Positions 7,945 through 18,836 of a DNA stretch of 64,000 nt are shown here, piece after piece. How positions within the stretch are numbered: position 1 is the first letter of the stretch; every line of letters starts with the position of its first letter. The stretch is from Pseudomonas sp. MM211. GTDB lineage: Bacteria > Pseudomonadota > Gammaproteobacteria > Pseudomonadales > Pseudomonadaceae. The notes beneath the pieces are model-generated. The model worked only from the letters and a program-made list of their open reading frames with translations. It had not been told where the DNA came from and searched no databases. The position numbers were made by a program, and so were the translations under genes. The stretch is taken from contig NZ_CP081942.1 in assembly GCF_020386635.1 (NCBI RefSeq), positions 4,216,001 through 4,280,000 on the forward strand, given 5' to 3'.

Positions 7945-8569
7945 CGATGCCGTGCTCCAGCCAACGCGCGAGCAGTGGCGACAGGGTTTCGAGTGGCTGG
8001 TAGCCGTTGGTGAGCAACGCCAGGCGCCCGCCCTTCTCGGCCAGCAGGGTCGGGAAGCCGGCGATGCCAAGATCCTGCACCCAGCTGAAATCAGCAGCGG
8101 TGGCCCTGTGCTGTGCTTCGCTGTCGAAGGCCTCGGCGAATTCGATTCGCGGAATACCGACCTCTTCGGCCAGCCGCACCAGAGTGGTTGCCTGAGTCAC
8201 GTCCGCGCCTTCCTGATAGAAAGCCTGCTGGATGCGCCGCGCCATCGGCCAGGCACTCTGCGGGTCGAGGCCACGCACGGTGACCACTGCCCGGCATGCT
8301 GCTTCGGTGTCGTAGCGCATGCCTTCGGGCAGCCCGGCGTCGAAGTTGAACAGCTGACCGGTGCTGGCGTTGACCGCCTGCCAGTAGCCCAGGTAACGCA
8401 CCCGTGCGGCGGCATCGATAGCCACCTGATCACGGCGCAGACCGCCGAGCACCATCTGCATCGGCACACCCCGCTCGGCGGCCTGGGCTGCCAGCGCTTC
8501 GACCACCGGCGCGAAGCCCCAGCACCAGGAGCACATCGGGTCCATCACATAGAGCAGGCGCGCATGCAT
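7937..8569 (-). CDS. DsbA-family thioredoxin-like protein (cytosolic, CSWC active site)
   Basis: 210-residue thioredoxin-fold protein of the DsbA/FrnE-like group. The active site is MDPMCSWCWGF at residues 9-19 (Cys13 and Cys16), directly after the first beta strand. There is no signal peptide, so it should act in the cytoplasm. The cis-proline region appears as IAGFPTLLAEKGG. Such proteins are often annotated as DsbA oxidoreductases or as glutathione-S-transferase kappa relatives; the exact reaction is unknown. The start at 8569 is 2 nt after the trhO stop, and its 3' end overlaps the ABC transporter start, so all three genes are made from one message. Confidence 0.88.
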   Translation of the reverse strand: MHARLLYVMDPMCSWCWGFAPVVEALAAQAAERGVPMQMVLGGLRRDQVAIDAAARVRYLGYWQAVNASTGQLFNFDAGLPEGMRYDTEAACRAVVTVRGLDPQSAWPMARRIQQAFYQEGADVTQATTLVRLAEEVGIPRIEFAEAFDSEAQHRATAADFSWVQDLGIAGFPTLLAEKGGRLALLTNGYQPLETLSPLLARWLEHGIDG

Positions 8570-8571
8570 CC

Positions 8572-9510
8572 TCAGGCCTCGTGTTTTTGGCGGGGGTTGT
8601 TGCCCAGAGGATGGGGCTGATTGCGCACTTTCGCCAGTTCGATCTGACGCTGGCGCTCACGGGCGCCCTCGCGGGTCTTCTCCGGCAGAGTGTCCCAGCA
8701 GTGCGGGCAACTCACGCCTGGGCTGAAGTATTCAGAGGCGCGATCCTCGACCGAGATCGGCGTACGGCAAGCGTGGCACTGGTCGTAGTCACCCTCGCTG
8801 AGGTCGTGACGCACGGTGACGCGGTTGTCGAAGACGAAGCAGTCGCCCTGCCAGCGAGTTTCTTCCTGAGGCACTTCTTCCAGGTATTTGAGGATGCCGC
8901 CCTTGAGGTGGTAAACCTCCTCGAAGCCTTCGTTGAGCATGTAGCTGGAGGCCTTCTCGCAGCGGATGCCACCGGTGCAGAACATCGCCACCTTCTTGTG
9001 CTTGCTGGGGTCGAAGTGCTCGCGGATGTAGGCCGGAAACTCGCGGAAGGATTTGGTCTGCGGGTCGATGGCGCCTTCGAAGGTGCCGATAGACACCTCG
9101 TAATCGTTGCGGGTGTCGATCAGCAGCACTTCGGGGTCGGCGATCAGCGCGTTCCAGTCTTGCGGCTCGACATAAGTGCCGACGCGCTGGTTGGGATCGA
9201 CGCCCGGTACGCCCAGGGTGACGATTTCCTTCTTCAGCTTGACCTTGGTGCGATAGAACGGCTGCTCGGCGCAGTAGGATTCCTTGTGATCGACATCGGC
9301 CAAACGTGGGTCGAGGGCGAACCAGGCGAACAGGCCATCGATGCCTTCACGGCTGCCGGAGACGGTACCGTTGATGCCCTCTTCGGCGAGCAGCAAAGTG
9401 CCCTTGATGCCGTTGGCGACCAGGGTGTCGAGCAAGGGTTGGCGCAGCGCCTCGTAGTCCGGCAGGGAGACGAATTTGTAGAGCGCCGCCACGACGATGT
9501 TGTCGGTCAT
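8572..9510 (-). CDS. trhO: tRNA uridine-34 hydroxylase
   Basis: TrhO (YceA family) hydroxylates U34 of certain tRNAs on the way to 5-carboxymethoxyuridine or methoxyuridine. The 312-residue product has the N-terminal ferredoxin-like domain ([20 protein letters not shown]) and a rhodanese domain with the catalytic loop [16 protein letters not shown]. It ends with a Cys-rich tail (CHACRTP...CPHCWDTL) resembling a zinc-binding site, typical of the long pseudomonad form. The ATG at 9510 is preceded by GAAGGAC; a longer reading to 10209 is antisense to the adjacent dehydrogenase gene and was rejected. It heads an operon with the DsbA-like and ABC genes. The 291-bp divergent gap up to 9801 shows no recognised site. 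Confidence 0.95.
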   Translation of the reverse strand: MTDNIVVAALYKFVSLPDYEALRQPLLDTLVANGIKGTLLLAEEGINGTVSGSREGIDGLFAWFALDPRLADVDHKESYCAEQPFYRTKVKLKKEIVTLGVPGVDPNQRVGTYVEPQDWNALIADPEVLLIDTRNDYEVSIGTFEGAIDPQTKSFREFPAYIREHFDPSKHKKVAMFCTGGIRCEKASSYMLNEGFEEVYHLKGGILKYLEEVPQEETRWQGDCFVFDNRVTVRHDLSEGDYDQCHACRTPISVEDRASEYFSPGVSCPHCWDTLPEKTREGARERQRQIELAKVRNQPHPLGNNPRQKHEA

Positions 9511-9801
9511 GTCACTGTCCTTCAGTAGTCGCCCTCGCAAAGGGCGGACTGGGTACGAAATGGGAGCCGCTTCAGCAAAGCACCGCACTGCCCGATGGCA
9601 TCGCCGGGGCATTGAATGAGGTGCATTGGAGAATTGGGCCGTGCAGTTTACTGGTCTTGGCGGCTCAGGTGTAGTGCAAGGAGCCGGAACGCTCGCTAGC
9701 GAAGACGGTCGAGAGAGAAGCGCGGCAATTCGCTGCCGCAACAGATCAATATCGTCGGGACGCTGGCCTGAACCCGCCCCGGCGCCACAGAGGAGCAAGC
9801 C

Positions 9802-10815
9802 ATGAAAGCCGTCGTCGTTCGCACACCCGGAGGCCTGGACAAGATCGAGGTGACCGATATCGCCGATACCGGTCAACCCGGGCCGGGCCAGATTCGCGTG
9901 GCCCTGCACGCAAGCTCGCTGAATTTTCACGACCTGCTGGTAGCCAATGGCAGCATTCCCACGGCTGATGGTCGGGTGCTGATGGCCGATGGTGCCGGCG
10001 TAGTCGAGGCCGTTGGCCAAGGAGTCAGTGAGTTTCAGGTCGGCGACCACGTGGTTTCCGGCTTCTTCCCGCAGTGGCCGGACGGCGATGTGCTCGCCCC
10101 GGTCAGCAACTTCGCCGGCACACCGGGCGATGGCATCGACGGTTTCGCGACCCAGTACGCGGTACGCGCCGCCACCGCCTTCACCCATGCACCGCGTGGC
10201 TGGAGCCATGCCGAAGCAGCGACCATCACCACTGCGGGGCTGACCGCATGGCGAGCCCTGGTCGTAGACGGCGGGCTGAAAGCCGGTGACAGCGTACTGA
10301 TTCTGGGCAGCGGCGGCGTGTCCATCGCGGCCCTGCAGATCGCCAGGATGATGGGCGCCTCGGTGATCGCCACCTCCTCATCCGACGAGAAGCTCGAGCG
10401 CCTGCGCCAGCTCGGCGCCGATCACACCATCAACTATCGACAGACGCCGGACTGGGGCAAGCGGGTGCTGGAGCTGACCGGTGGACGTGGCGTCGATCAG
10501 GTCGTCGAAGTCGGCGGGCCAGGCACCCTGGCGCAATCGATCACCGCCGTGCGCGTGGGCGGTCATATCGCCCTGATCGGCGTATTGACCGGGCGCCAGG
10601 GCGAGGTGCCGACCTCGGTACTGATGTCCAAACAGGTGCGCCTGCAGGGATTGATCGTCGGCAGTCGCCGCCATCAACAGGATTACATCCGGGCGCTGGA
10701 ACAGTCCGGCGTGCGACCGATCCTCGACCGCAGCTTCGCCCTGGAAAACCTCGCAGATGCCTTTCGTCTGCAGGAAAGCGGCAGCCATTTCGGCAAGATC
10801 GTGGTCGAGTGGTAA
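9802..10815 (+). CDS. Medium-chain dehydrogenase/reductase, quinone oxidoreductase-like
   Basis: 337-residue NAD(P)-dependent oxidoreductase of the MDR superfamily. The GroES-like N-terminal domain ([41 protein letters not shown]) precedes a Rossmann domain with the nucleotide loop [15 protein letters not shown]. The Cys/His zinc ligands of classical alcohol dehydrogenases are not evident, which favours a zinc-free quinone-reductase or enoyl-reductase-like member. The substrate is unknown. The gene is alone, preceded by GAGGAGC about 8 nt before the ATG, and is divergent from trhO. Confidence 0.9.
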   Translation: MKAVVVRTPGGLDKIEVTDIADTGQPGPGQIRVALHASSLNFHDLLVANGSIPTADGRVLMADGAGVVEAVGQGVSEFQVGDHVVSGFFPQWPDGDVLAPVSNFAGTPGDGIDGFATQYAVRAATAFTHAPRGWSHAEAATITTAGLTAWRALVVDGGLKAGDSVLILGSGGVSIAALQIARMMGASVIATSSSDEKLERLRQLGADHTINYRQTPDWGKRVLELTGGRGVDQVVEVGGPGTLAQSITAVRVGGHIALIGVLTGRQGEVPTSVLMSKQVRLQGLIVGSRRHQQDYIRALEQSGVRPILDRSFALENLADAFRLQESGSHFGKIVVEW

Positions 10816-10969
10816 CAACAGGGAACGTCGCCATAGCCCACGTTTGAGCGCAGCGATACCCGAGGGTGCTCGGGTTCGCCAGGGCTATCGGCGTTGAATG
10901 GCCTGATGGCGCGGGCGGGCTACGCAGGTGAAGCGCGCCCACACCCTACAGGCGACGTCCCGCGAAGGA

Positions 10970-11275
10970 TCAATGGTCGTGCTTGCTGCCACCGCGGCAG
11001 GTCGGCGAGTCCGGGGCGATACCCTGAGCGGCCCATTCCTGAGGGGTGTAGGTATGCAGCGCCAGGGCATGCACCTGGCTCATCAGATCGCCTAGCACGC
11101 CATACACTTTTTGATGGCGCTTGACGGCGTTGAGACCATCGAACTGCGGGCTGACGATTACAGCCTTGTAATGGGTTTCCAGACCGCGGCTGTGCATATG
11201 GCTCTCGTCCAGCACGTCGAGGTGCTCAGGTTGCAAAGCCGCGAAAGCGGTCTGGAGGTGTTCAATTTTGGACAT
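10970..11275 (-). CDS. BolA family protein
   Basis: 101-residue BolA/IbaG-type protein. The family forms [2Fe-2S] complexes with monothiol glutaredoxins and affects iron handling and cell shape. Visible features are MSKIEHLQTAFAALQPEHLD, the central HYKAVIVSPQFDGLNAVKRH (BolA core with the invariant His) and VYGVLGDLMSQVHALALHTY. The protein has a C-terminal extension with a Cys (DSPTCRGGSKHDH). I chose the internal ATG at 11275, which matches the family N terminus; the reading from 11320 adds 15 residues that look like leader. It is transcribed in the same direction as the DUF2059 gene, 53 nt downstream of it. Confidence 0.92.
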   Translation of the reverse strand: MSKIEHLQTAFAALQPEHLDVLDESHMHSRGLETHYKAVIVSPQFDGLNAVKRHQKVYGVLGDLMSQVHALALHTYTPQEWAAQGIAPDSPTCRGGSKHDH

Positions 11276-11328
11276 CGATTGCTCCGCGAGGGAAAACCGT
11301 GGCCGGCCAGTGCCGACCACGGCGGATA

Positions 11329-11829
11329 TCAGGGCTTCTTGGCGCCCAGTTCAGTGCCCATGTCCGACAGCAGCTTGTTCACCGACGGTACCGCGCTTTC
11401 CAGCTTGGCCTGGGTGATCTGAGCCGACTGTGCGGTCAGTGCCGGCATTTTCTGCAGTACCTTCTGACCCAGTGGCGACTGGTAGAAAGCGATCAGATCC
11501 TTGAGCTCCTGCTCGTTGAAGTTGCTGGTGTAGAGCTTGACCATATCGGGCTTGAGCTTGTCCCAGCCGACAGCCTTGTCCAGCTCGGCGTTGGCCTTGG
11601 CCTGGTAGGTTTCCAGCACCGCCTGCTTGCTTTCCGGGGCCTTGGCCTCGGCGAAACGCTGGGCGAACATCTGCTGAACCTGGGCGTACACCGGAACGGC
11701 GAGCTTGTCGGCGTGAGCGAGCTGCAGGAAGCGCTCGGCATCGGCGGCATGGCTGCGGGCATCGGCCAGCACCTGGGTGCTGCCGGCAGCCAGCAGAGCG
11801 GCAATGCAGAGTGCGGGGATACGGGACAT
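11329..11829 (-). CDS. DUF2059 domain secreted protein
   Basis: 166-residue exported protein. MSRIPALCIAALLAAGSTQVLADA is a clear signal peptide with likely cleavage after VLA. The mature part carries the DUF2059 helical domain, seen in PDMVKLYTSNFNEQELKDLI followed by AFYQSPLGQKVLQKMP, the family's signature. The role of the family is not established; members sit in the periplasm. The start at 11829 has AGGAGT upstream; the longer reading to 11919 would bury the signal peptide. It lies just upstream of the BolA gene, possibly co-transcribed. Confidence 0.88.
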   Translation of the reverse strand: MSRIPALCIAALLAAGSTQVLADARSHAADAERFLQLAHADKLAVPVYAQVQQMFAQRFAEAKAPESKQAVLETYQAKANAELDKAVGWDKLKPDMVKLYTSNFNEQELKDLIAFYQSPLGQKVLQKMPALTAQSAQITQAKLESAVPSVNKLLSDMGTELGAKKP

Positions 11830-12076
11830 CGGGGTACTCCTGATCACGAGGGTGAGGTGCTTTGACCGACTGTCGCGCATTTTGTGCCCCGTTCCCTTGC
11901 CCCTCAAGCCTTTTCGCACAGGTGAACGACCTTAGCCTGTCTATCAAGAGCCCATGATTATCGCTAAATGCCTATTGGCGCACCCTTCCAGCAAGGTTCA
12001 AAATGCCAGCACTTGCCTGCCCACGAGCAACGCCTGCATGCTCGGCGACTGACGACTGCACACATGGACGTGCCTG

Positions 12077-13087
12077 ATGAATAGCCCTTTCGTTCTACCA
12101 CCGCCGATTCCGCTGTGTGACCCGCAAGGTCGCTTCAACCCGGATGCAGCCGGCTGGTCGTCACAACCTCGGGTCGACTGCTCCCTGCCGGGCAACCTGG
12201 GTCGCCGCAAGCGCTGGAACCACTGGAGCATTAATACACCTGACTGGACGCTGTCGCTGATTCAGGCCGATCTCGATTACGTCGGCTACGGCGCTGTCTA
12301 TTTTCTCGACCTGAACAGCGGCCACAATGTGGCCCACAGCCAACTGAGCCTATTCGGCCGCGGTTGCAGCCTGCCGGATACGCCACAGGGCAGCCATGCT
12401 TTCGACCACCCCCGCGTGCAGATTCATTTCAACGAATACCCTGGCCGCGTGCGCCTGACCGCCACCTCAACGAATATTGGCGGCCTGCCCCTGCATCTGG
12501 CGCTGGATATCCAGCGCCCCGCCCACCTGGAATCGGTGAACTTGGTCGTACCGCTCGGCAAGAAAGGTTTTCATGCCACTTGCCGACAAGTCGGCCTGCC
12601 GGCCAGCGGCAGCATTCACTTAGGTGATCGTGAATATCACTGCGCCACCGGTCAGAGCTTCGCGTCGATGGATTTCGGCCGTGGCGTCTGGCCACTCAAC
12701 AGCTACTGGACGCGCGCGGCCTTTGCCGCACCGGGCGGCATCGGCGGCAATTTTGGCGCGGGCTGGACGGATCACAGCGGCCTGTCGGAAAACGCCCTGT
12801 GGTTTGGTGGACTCTTGCTGCACCTTGATCAAGCGGTACAGATACGCCAGACCCAGACAAATCCGCTGGCACCCTGGCATCTAACGACCGACGATGGTCA
12901 GGTCGATCTCACCTTCACTCCACGCCAGTTGCACATTGCCAAACCACGGCTAGCACTGGGCCTGCTGTATGCAGACACCCAGGAATGGTTCGGCCATTAC
13001 GACGGGCTATTGCGCAACGCCCAAGGCGAGCGCGTGCCGGTCAAGGCTGCCCAGGGTTGGATAGGTGCCACGCAAACACGCTGGTAG
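12077..13087 (+). CDS. DUF2804 domain protein
   Basis: 336-residue protein that I assign to DUF2804 from its overall pattern. LCDPQGRFNPDAAGWSSQP comes at the N terminus, then RRKRWNHWSINTPDWTLSL, a central MDFGRGVWPLNSYW and the segment GGNFGAGWTDHSGLSENALW. The family has no settled function; the beta-rich sequence resembles carotenoid/lipocalin-like folds, but that is inference. No signal peptide is visible. The gene is 70 bp upstream of fumC and on the same strand. The gap 11830-12076 upstream has no visible gene. Confidence 0.85.
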   Translation: MNSPFVLPPPIPLCDPQGRFNPDAAGWSSQPRVDCSLPGNLGRRKRWNHWSINTPDWTLSLIQADLDYVGYGAVYFLDLNSGHNVAHSQLSLFGRGCSLPDTPQGSHAFDHPRVQIHFNEYPGRVRLTATSTNIGGLPLHLALDIQRPAHLESVNLVVPLGKKGFHATCRQVGLPASGSIHLGDREYHCATGQSFASMDFGRGVWPLNSYWTRAAFAAPGGIGGNFGAGWTDHSGLSENALWFGGLLLHLDQAVQIRQTQTNPLAPWHLTTDDGQVDLTFTPRQLHIAKPRLALGLLYADTQEWFGHYDGLLRNAQGERVPVKAAQGWIGATQTRW

Positions 13088-13157
13088 TCGATTCAAAGTG
13101 GAACGTGTCGCCGTTGTCGCAGCCTAAACTGCCTGAACAGCAACGGAGAGCCCCCTC

Positions 13158-14544
<1,387 letters not shown>

Positions 14545-14552
<8 letters not shown>

Positions 14553-15165
14553 AACCGCCAAGAGCGGCGCCACCCCACTCGAGGGTGATGGCAAACGCAT
14601 CCTGATGATCATCGGCACGCCGAAAAACGACAGCCTCTGCCATTCCCTGGCCGAGGCCTACGCCCTTGGCGCGCGTACCGAAGGCCACGTGGTGCGGCAG
14701 ATTCATCTGGGAGCGATCAGCTTCGATCCGGTGTTGCACGAAGGCTATACGCAGAGCCAGACCCTGGAGCCGGATCTGCTCGAAGCCCAGCGACAGATTC
14801 ATTGGGCCCAGCACCTGGTGTTCGTTTACCCGGTCTGGTGGGGCGGTTTGCCAGCGCTGCTCAAGGGTTTTTTCGATCGCGTGCTGCTACCCGGCTTCGC
14901 CTTCAAGTACCGCAGCGACTCGCAGCTGTGGGACAAACTGCTCAGCGGCCGCACCGCCGACCTGCTGGTGACCCAGGACACGCCAAGCTGGTACTTCCGC
15001 TGGATCTACGGCGCCCCGGCTCATCGTCAGATGAAGCGCACCATTCTTGGTTTCTGCGGCATCAAGACCCGCCGCCTGGCGGAGTTCTCACCCGTGCGCC
15101 CCTCTTCGGAAACCCAGCGCCAGAACTGGCTGCGCCGCGCCGAACAGCTCGGTAGCCGGGTATAG
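14545..15165 (+). CDS. NAD(P)H-dependent flavodoxin-fold oxidoreductase
   Basis: 206-residue protein of the NQO1/KefF/MdaB-like flavodoxin-fold family, expected to bind FMN or FAD and carry out two-electron reduction of quinones. Key features are [20 protein letters not shown] at the flavin-phosphate loop and [20 protein letters not shown], a strong family motif. The ATG lies inside the fumC 3' end with an 8-bp overlap, so translation is coupled. A quinone-reductase role beside fumarase would fit oxidative-stress defence, but that is inference. Confidence 0.88.
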
Positions 15166-15188
15166 AGCCGGAAACGGACACTCGACTT

Positions 15189-15248
15189 GGTGGGCTGAAG
15201 CCCACCCTACCGCCCTACGATTGAGCCATGTAGGGTGGGCTTCAGCGG
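15189..15248. repeat. Single inverted pair of the GGTGGGCTGAAGCCCACC repeat
   Basis: GGTGGGCTGAAGCCCACCCTAC at 15189-15210 is followed by an inverted, slightly degenerate copy at 15230-15248. This is the same palindrome pair that forms the 139-bp tandem array at 40605-41245. It lies between the convergent oxidoreductase and AEC transporter genes, where it could form a transcript-end hairpin. Confidence 0.7.
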
Positions 15249-15300
15249 ATCGCCGCCCGGCCTACCACCTGGTCGCATCACCGCCATGAGGGGCAAGCGC

Positions 15301-16242
15301 TCAGGCTGGCGTGACGTGGATGAACATCAGCGCCACGCTGATGGTGACGAACGACAGCACGGTGGCAACCAATAGAGTCGCACTGCAGCGATCCTCCAGG
15401 CCGAAGCGCTGACCGAGGATCGGGAAGATGCTCATCATCGGTGAGCAGGCGAACAACACCCCGACGGCCTTCATGACCGGATCTACGCCGGGCACCAGCA
15501 TGAACGCGCAAAGCACCGCCAGTGGATGAAAAATCAGCTTGCCGGTGGATATCCACGCGGCGTCGATCCACACACCGCGAGCCTTCATGCCGAACAGTCC
15601 GGCACCGATCACGAACAGCGCCAGCGGCGCCGAAACCCCGGCCAGCATGTCGATGGGCTTGAGCAGCAGTGGCGGAATCTCGATCCCCAGCAGCGACACA
15701 CACAGCCCGATGACGATACCGATGATCACCGGGTTTCTCAGCAGTCGCCCGAAGGTCATGCGCAGTACGGTCAGCCAGCCACCGCCCTGCTGCTTGCCCG
15801 CCTCGGCCAGCACCAGCGCCAGCGGAATCAGCAGCAGGTTCTCGACCAGCATGCCCATGGCCATGCCCAATACCGCAGGTGAACCGATGGCCGCCGCCAC
15901 CAGCGGATAGCCGATGAAGCCGCTGTTGGATACCGACATGCCCATGGCATTGATCGCCGAGCCAGACAGATCATCGCGGCGCACCCAACGCGACACGCAG
16001 AACGCTGCGGCGAAGGCCACGCAGGAACCGACGGTATAGGCCAGCAGATAGCCGGGAATCATGGTCTGTTGAATCGGCGAGGTGCCCAGGGTCTTGATCA
16101 GCAGCGCCGGCATGGCGAAGGTGATCACGAACGCACCGATGCCGCGAACCTGTTCGCGGCTGAGCACAGCGCTCATGGCGGCGGCATAGCCAAGCCCGAT
16201 CAGCAGAAAGATCGGCGCGGTTATCTGGAAGATTTGCAGCAC
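15301..16242 (-). CDS. AEC family transporter (auxin efflux carrier-like)
   Basis: 313-residue polytopic membrane protein with about ten hydrophobic helices arranged as two inverted halves, typical of AEC carriers that move small organic acids such as malate. Recognisable parts are LQIFQITAPIFLLIGLGYAA (TM1), VSNSGFIGYPLVAAAIGSPA (the family N-G-F-x-G-Y-P motif) and ATLLVATVLSFVTISVALM (last helix). I chose the GTG at 16242, with AAGGA 10-11 nt upstream, because family members begin right at this helix; a reading to 16296 overlaps the upstream ATPase gene. The substrate is unknown. Confidence 0.88.
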   Translation of the reverse strand: MLQIFQITAPIFLLIGLGYAAAMSAVLSREQVRGIGAFVITFAMPALLIKTLGTSPIQQTMIPGYLLAYTVGSCVAFAAAFCVSRWVRRDDLSGSAINAMGMSVSNSGFIGYPLVAAAIGSPAVLGMAMGMLVENLLLIPLALVLAEAGKQQGGGWLTVLRMTFGRLLRNPVIIGIVIGLCVSLLGIEIPPLLLKPIDMLAGVSAPLALFVIGAGLFGMKARGVWIDAAWISTGKLIFHPLAVLCAFMLVPGVDPVMKAVGVLFACSPMMSIFPILGQRFGLEDRCSATLLVATVLSFVTISVALMFIHVTPA

Positions 16243-16246
16243 GGTT

Positions 16247-17377
16247 TCAGAATTCCTTATCGCTAACACTGCCGACATCGTGGCCGGCGCGCTCAATCAC
16301 GCAGAGCTCACGCGCCTGCAGCTGGCTCAGCCGGCTTCGGGTACGCCCGAAGTCCTGATGAGCCGAGCCGCGACACAGCCGCTCCAGGCTGGACTCGCTG
16401 CACAGCAACAGAGTCGCGCCGGCATCGTACGCGATATCGATCAGGTTGATGAACCGCTGACAGGCATCGGTGGGTTGCGAATCCAGGGTCGGTACCCCCG
16501 TCAGCGCAATACGCGGGTAGCGTTGCAGCAGCCAAAGGAAGTCCGCAGTGGAATGGGCGTTGCCGCACAGCTCGGAGAACTCCAGCCAGGCGCGGCCGGG
16601 AGCCAGTGCCCTTACCTGCAGTGGATGATGGTTGACGGTCAGCGACTGGTCGCGCTGCGTCTCGTCATCCAGCGCCAGCCACTTTTCCAGGTAAGCCAGG
16701 CCGCCCGCCGATTGTGGCCAGAGGTATTCGCCCCAGCGCTGCCCGCCGCCGGGCAGTTCGCGGTAATCGATACCGGCGTCCAGCGCCAGCACGGTGAAAC
16801 GCTTTTCAATCATGTCGATCGCCGGCGTGAAACGCTGGCGGTACAGCGGATTGGGGCACAGCCCCGCAGGTGCGTAGTTGGAGGTCATGACCAGGCCGAC
16901 GCCCTCCTCGACCAGCACGTCGAGCAGGCGCCGCAGGAGCATGGCATCGCCGATGTCATGCACGTGGAATTCGTCGAAGCACAGCAGGCGAATATCCTGC
17001 GCCAGCGCGCGGATCGCCAGCACCAGAGGATCGGGGTGGCCGGCGAATGCCTTCATGCGCTCCTGCAATTCCTGCAGGAACGCATGGAAATGCACACGCC
17101 GCTTGGCGGCGAAGGGGACGGCGGCGAAGAAGGCATCCATGACGAAGCTCTTGCCGCGGCCTACGCCGCCCCACAGGTAAACCCCGGCGGCGGGTTTGCG
17201 CAGCCAGCCACGACGCCCGGCGCACCAGCCTTGCAGCCACTGCGCCAGGGTATCGATTGCTCGCTGCTGCTCGGTATCGGCACGAAAGCCGCGGGCTTCG
17301 AGTGCCGCCGTGAACCCCTGATGGATACGCTCGTCGATCTGCTCGACGGGCGTATCCAGCCCTCTGTCAGAAATCAA
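16247..17377 (-). CDS. AFG1/ZapE-like ATPase
   Basis: AAA-like P-loop ATPase of the AFG1/ZapE family, about 376 residues. Walker A is VYLWGGVGRGKSFVMDAFF and Walker B is IRLLCFDEFHVHDIGDAMLL, followed by the family element VGLVMTSNYAPAGLCPNPLY. ZapE in E. coli acts on the Z-ring during division; this copy's substrate is unknown. No ATG lies near the expected N terminus. The first upstream ATG, at 17470, would overlap pcaG by 104 bp, so I placed the start at a TTG (17377) overlapping the pcaG stop by 11 bp; this start is tentative. Position directly downstream of pcaHG is unexpected for a division protein. Confidence 0.8.
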   Translation of the reverse strand: MISDRGLDTPVEQIDERIHQGFTAALEARGFRADTEQQRAIDTLAQWLQGWCAGRRGWLRKPAAGVYLWGGVGRGKSFVMDAFFAAVPFAAKRRVHFHAFLQELQERMKAFAGHPDPLVLAIRALAQDIRLLCFDEFHVHDIGDAMLLRRLLDVLVEEGVGLVMTSNYAPAGLCPNPLYRQRFTPAIDMIEKRFTVLALDAGIDYRELPGGGQRWGEYLWPQSAGGLAYLEKWLALDDETQRDQSLTVNHHPLQVRALAPGRAWLEFSELCGNAHSTADFLWLLQRYPRIALTGVPTLDSQPTDACQRFINLIDIAYDAGATLLLCSESSLERLCRGSAHQDFGRTRSRLSQLQARELCVIERAGHDVGSVSDKEF

Positions 17378-17975
17378 AAAACACCGTTTCGCCGTCCCCC
17401 TGAATGCGGATATCAAATCGGTAGGCCGGCTTGCCGTCAACCTCGCAGCGTTTGGCGACCAGGGTTTCACGGCGCGATGGCTGCTCGATCAGGTTGAGCA
17501 CCGGATCCTTGCCGTTGGCCTCGGCTTCATCGTCGAAGTAGATGCGCGTGTGCAGGTGGATGTTGATGCCCCGGGCGAACAGCGAGACGTTGACATGCGG
17601 CGCCATCGGCACCCCGGCGGCGTTGTTGACCACGCCGGGCTTGATGGTCTGCACCGTCCATTCGCTGCCGGCATCGAAGGTGGTCGCGGTACGGCCGAAG
17701 CCGTTGAAGGGTTTGTCCAGATCGTACTCGGTGTCGTAGCGACCCTGATGATCGGCTTGCCAGAGTTCCAGAAAGGCATCGCGCACCAGGTGGCCGTTGC
17801 CATCGTAGACGTGGCCGATCAGGGTGATGTGTTCACCTGGCGCACCGGGCTGGGCCATCTGGTTCCAGATTTCCTGATCGCGGGTCGGGATGCCGGCGGC
17901 AGCCAGCGCCAGGCCGATATGAACGTAAGGGCCGGCTGTTTGCGAAGCGGTTTCGCGCAAGAGTTCGACAGGCAT
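17367..17975 (-). CDS. pcaG: Protocatechuate 3,4-dioxygenase alpha subunit
   Basis: Alpha chain of the intradiol dioxygenase that opens protocatechuate to 3-carboxy-cis,cis-muconate in the beta-ketoadipate pathway. The 202 residues are the normal length. Intradiol fold features include LRETASQTAGPYVHIGLAL and LIGHVYDGNGHLVRDAFLEL. As expected for the alpha chain, it lacks the full iron-ligand set of the beta chain. The start is 10 nt after the pcaH stop, with AGGAGCC upstream. It is co-transcribed with pcaH and its 3' end overlaps the AFG1-like gene. Confidence 0.96.
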   Translation of the reverse strand: MPVELLRETASQTAGPYVHIGLALAAAGIPTRDQEIWNQMAQPGAPGEHITLIGHVYDGNGHLVRDAFLELWQADHQGRYDTEYDLDKPFNGFGRTATTFDAGSEWTVQTIKPGVVNNAAGVPMAPHVNVSLFARGINIHLHTRIYFDDEAEANGKDPVLNLIEQPSRRETLVAKRCEVDGKPAYRFDIRIQGDGETVFFDF

Positions 17976-17985
17976 GACAGGCTCC

Positions 17986-18705
17986 TCAGCAGTTCTCGAA
18001 GTGGGTCTTGCGCTGGCCGCGCAGCACGATGTCGAAGCGGTAGGCCAGACAGTCCATGGGGTTGGCCATGCTCATGTCGAGCTTGGCGATCAGCGTCTGT
18101 ACCGCGTCCGGGTTGGCGATGGCCTTGACGATCGGGCACAGCGGGATCAGCGGATCCCCTTCGAAATACAGCTGGGTGATCAATTTGGTCGAAATCGACG
18201 GACCACTAATGGAAAAGTGAATGTGCGCAGGGCGCCAGTCATTGGGACCGTTGCGCCATGGGTACGGGCCCGGCTTGACGGTGCGAAAGCTGTAATTGCC
18301 TTCACTGTCGGTCAGGGCGCGGCCCACGCCGCCGAAGTTCGGATCCAGCGGCGCCAGATAGCGGTCGTTCTTGTGGCGGTAACGGCCACCGGCATTGGCC
18401 TGCCACATCTCCACGAAGGTATGCGGAATTGGCTTACCGTACTGATCCATAACACGCCCGCAGACCAGGATGCGCTCACCAACCGGCAGGCCGCCGTTGT
18501 TGAAGTTGAGCAGCAGGTCGTTGTCGTACTTGCCCATCTTCAGATGGGTGAAGTCTGGGCCGGTGGTTTCCGAAATGGATTGCGGAATACTCACCAGTGC
18601 CTGACGCGGCGAACGCGGGATGGAGGTCTTGTAATCGGGGGTGAAGGCTTTGGGGTGCCAGTTACGATCACGAATGATGAAACGGCTATTGTCCTCAACA
18701 GGCAT
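17986..18705 (-). CDS. pcaH: Protocatechuate 3,4-dioxygenase beta subunit
   Basis: Catalytic beta chain, 239 residues. The non-heme Fe(III) ligands are visible: Tyr109 ([13 protein letters not shown]), Tyr148 ([15 protein letters not shown]), His161 and His163 (RPAHIHFSI). The N-terminal segment [20 protein letters not shown] is typical. It is first in the pcaHG operon. A perfect PcaQ-type palindrome lies 131 bp upstream (18837-18852), pointing to LysR-type activation by the nearby PcaQ. The remaining beta-ketoadipate genes are not in the window. Confidence 0.97.
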   Translation of the reverse strand: MPVEDNSRFIIRDRNWHPKAFTPDYKTSIPRSPRQALVSIPQSISETTGPDFTHLKMGKYDNDLLLNFNNGGLPVGERILVCGRVMDQYGKPIPHTFVEMWQANAGGRYRHKNDRYLAPLDPNFGGVGRALTDSEGNYSFRTVKPGPYPWRNGPNDWRPAHIHFSISGPSISTKLITQLYFEGDPLIPLCPIVKAIANPDAVQTLIAKLDMSMANPMDCLAYRFDIVLRGQRKTHFENC

Positions 18706-18836
18706 GACAGGCTCCGGTTATTGAAATTATGGAGTCGACCCGTCCACCGTGCTCAGGCTTGGCCGACGGTACAGGTTCTAGAGGCAATGATCACGCAGGC
18801 AGAGCGTCGCGCCCAATGAATATAACCCGCCCATCA

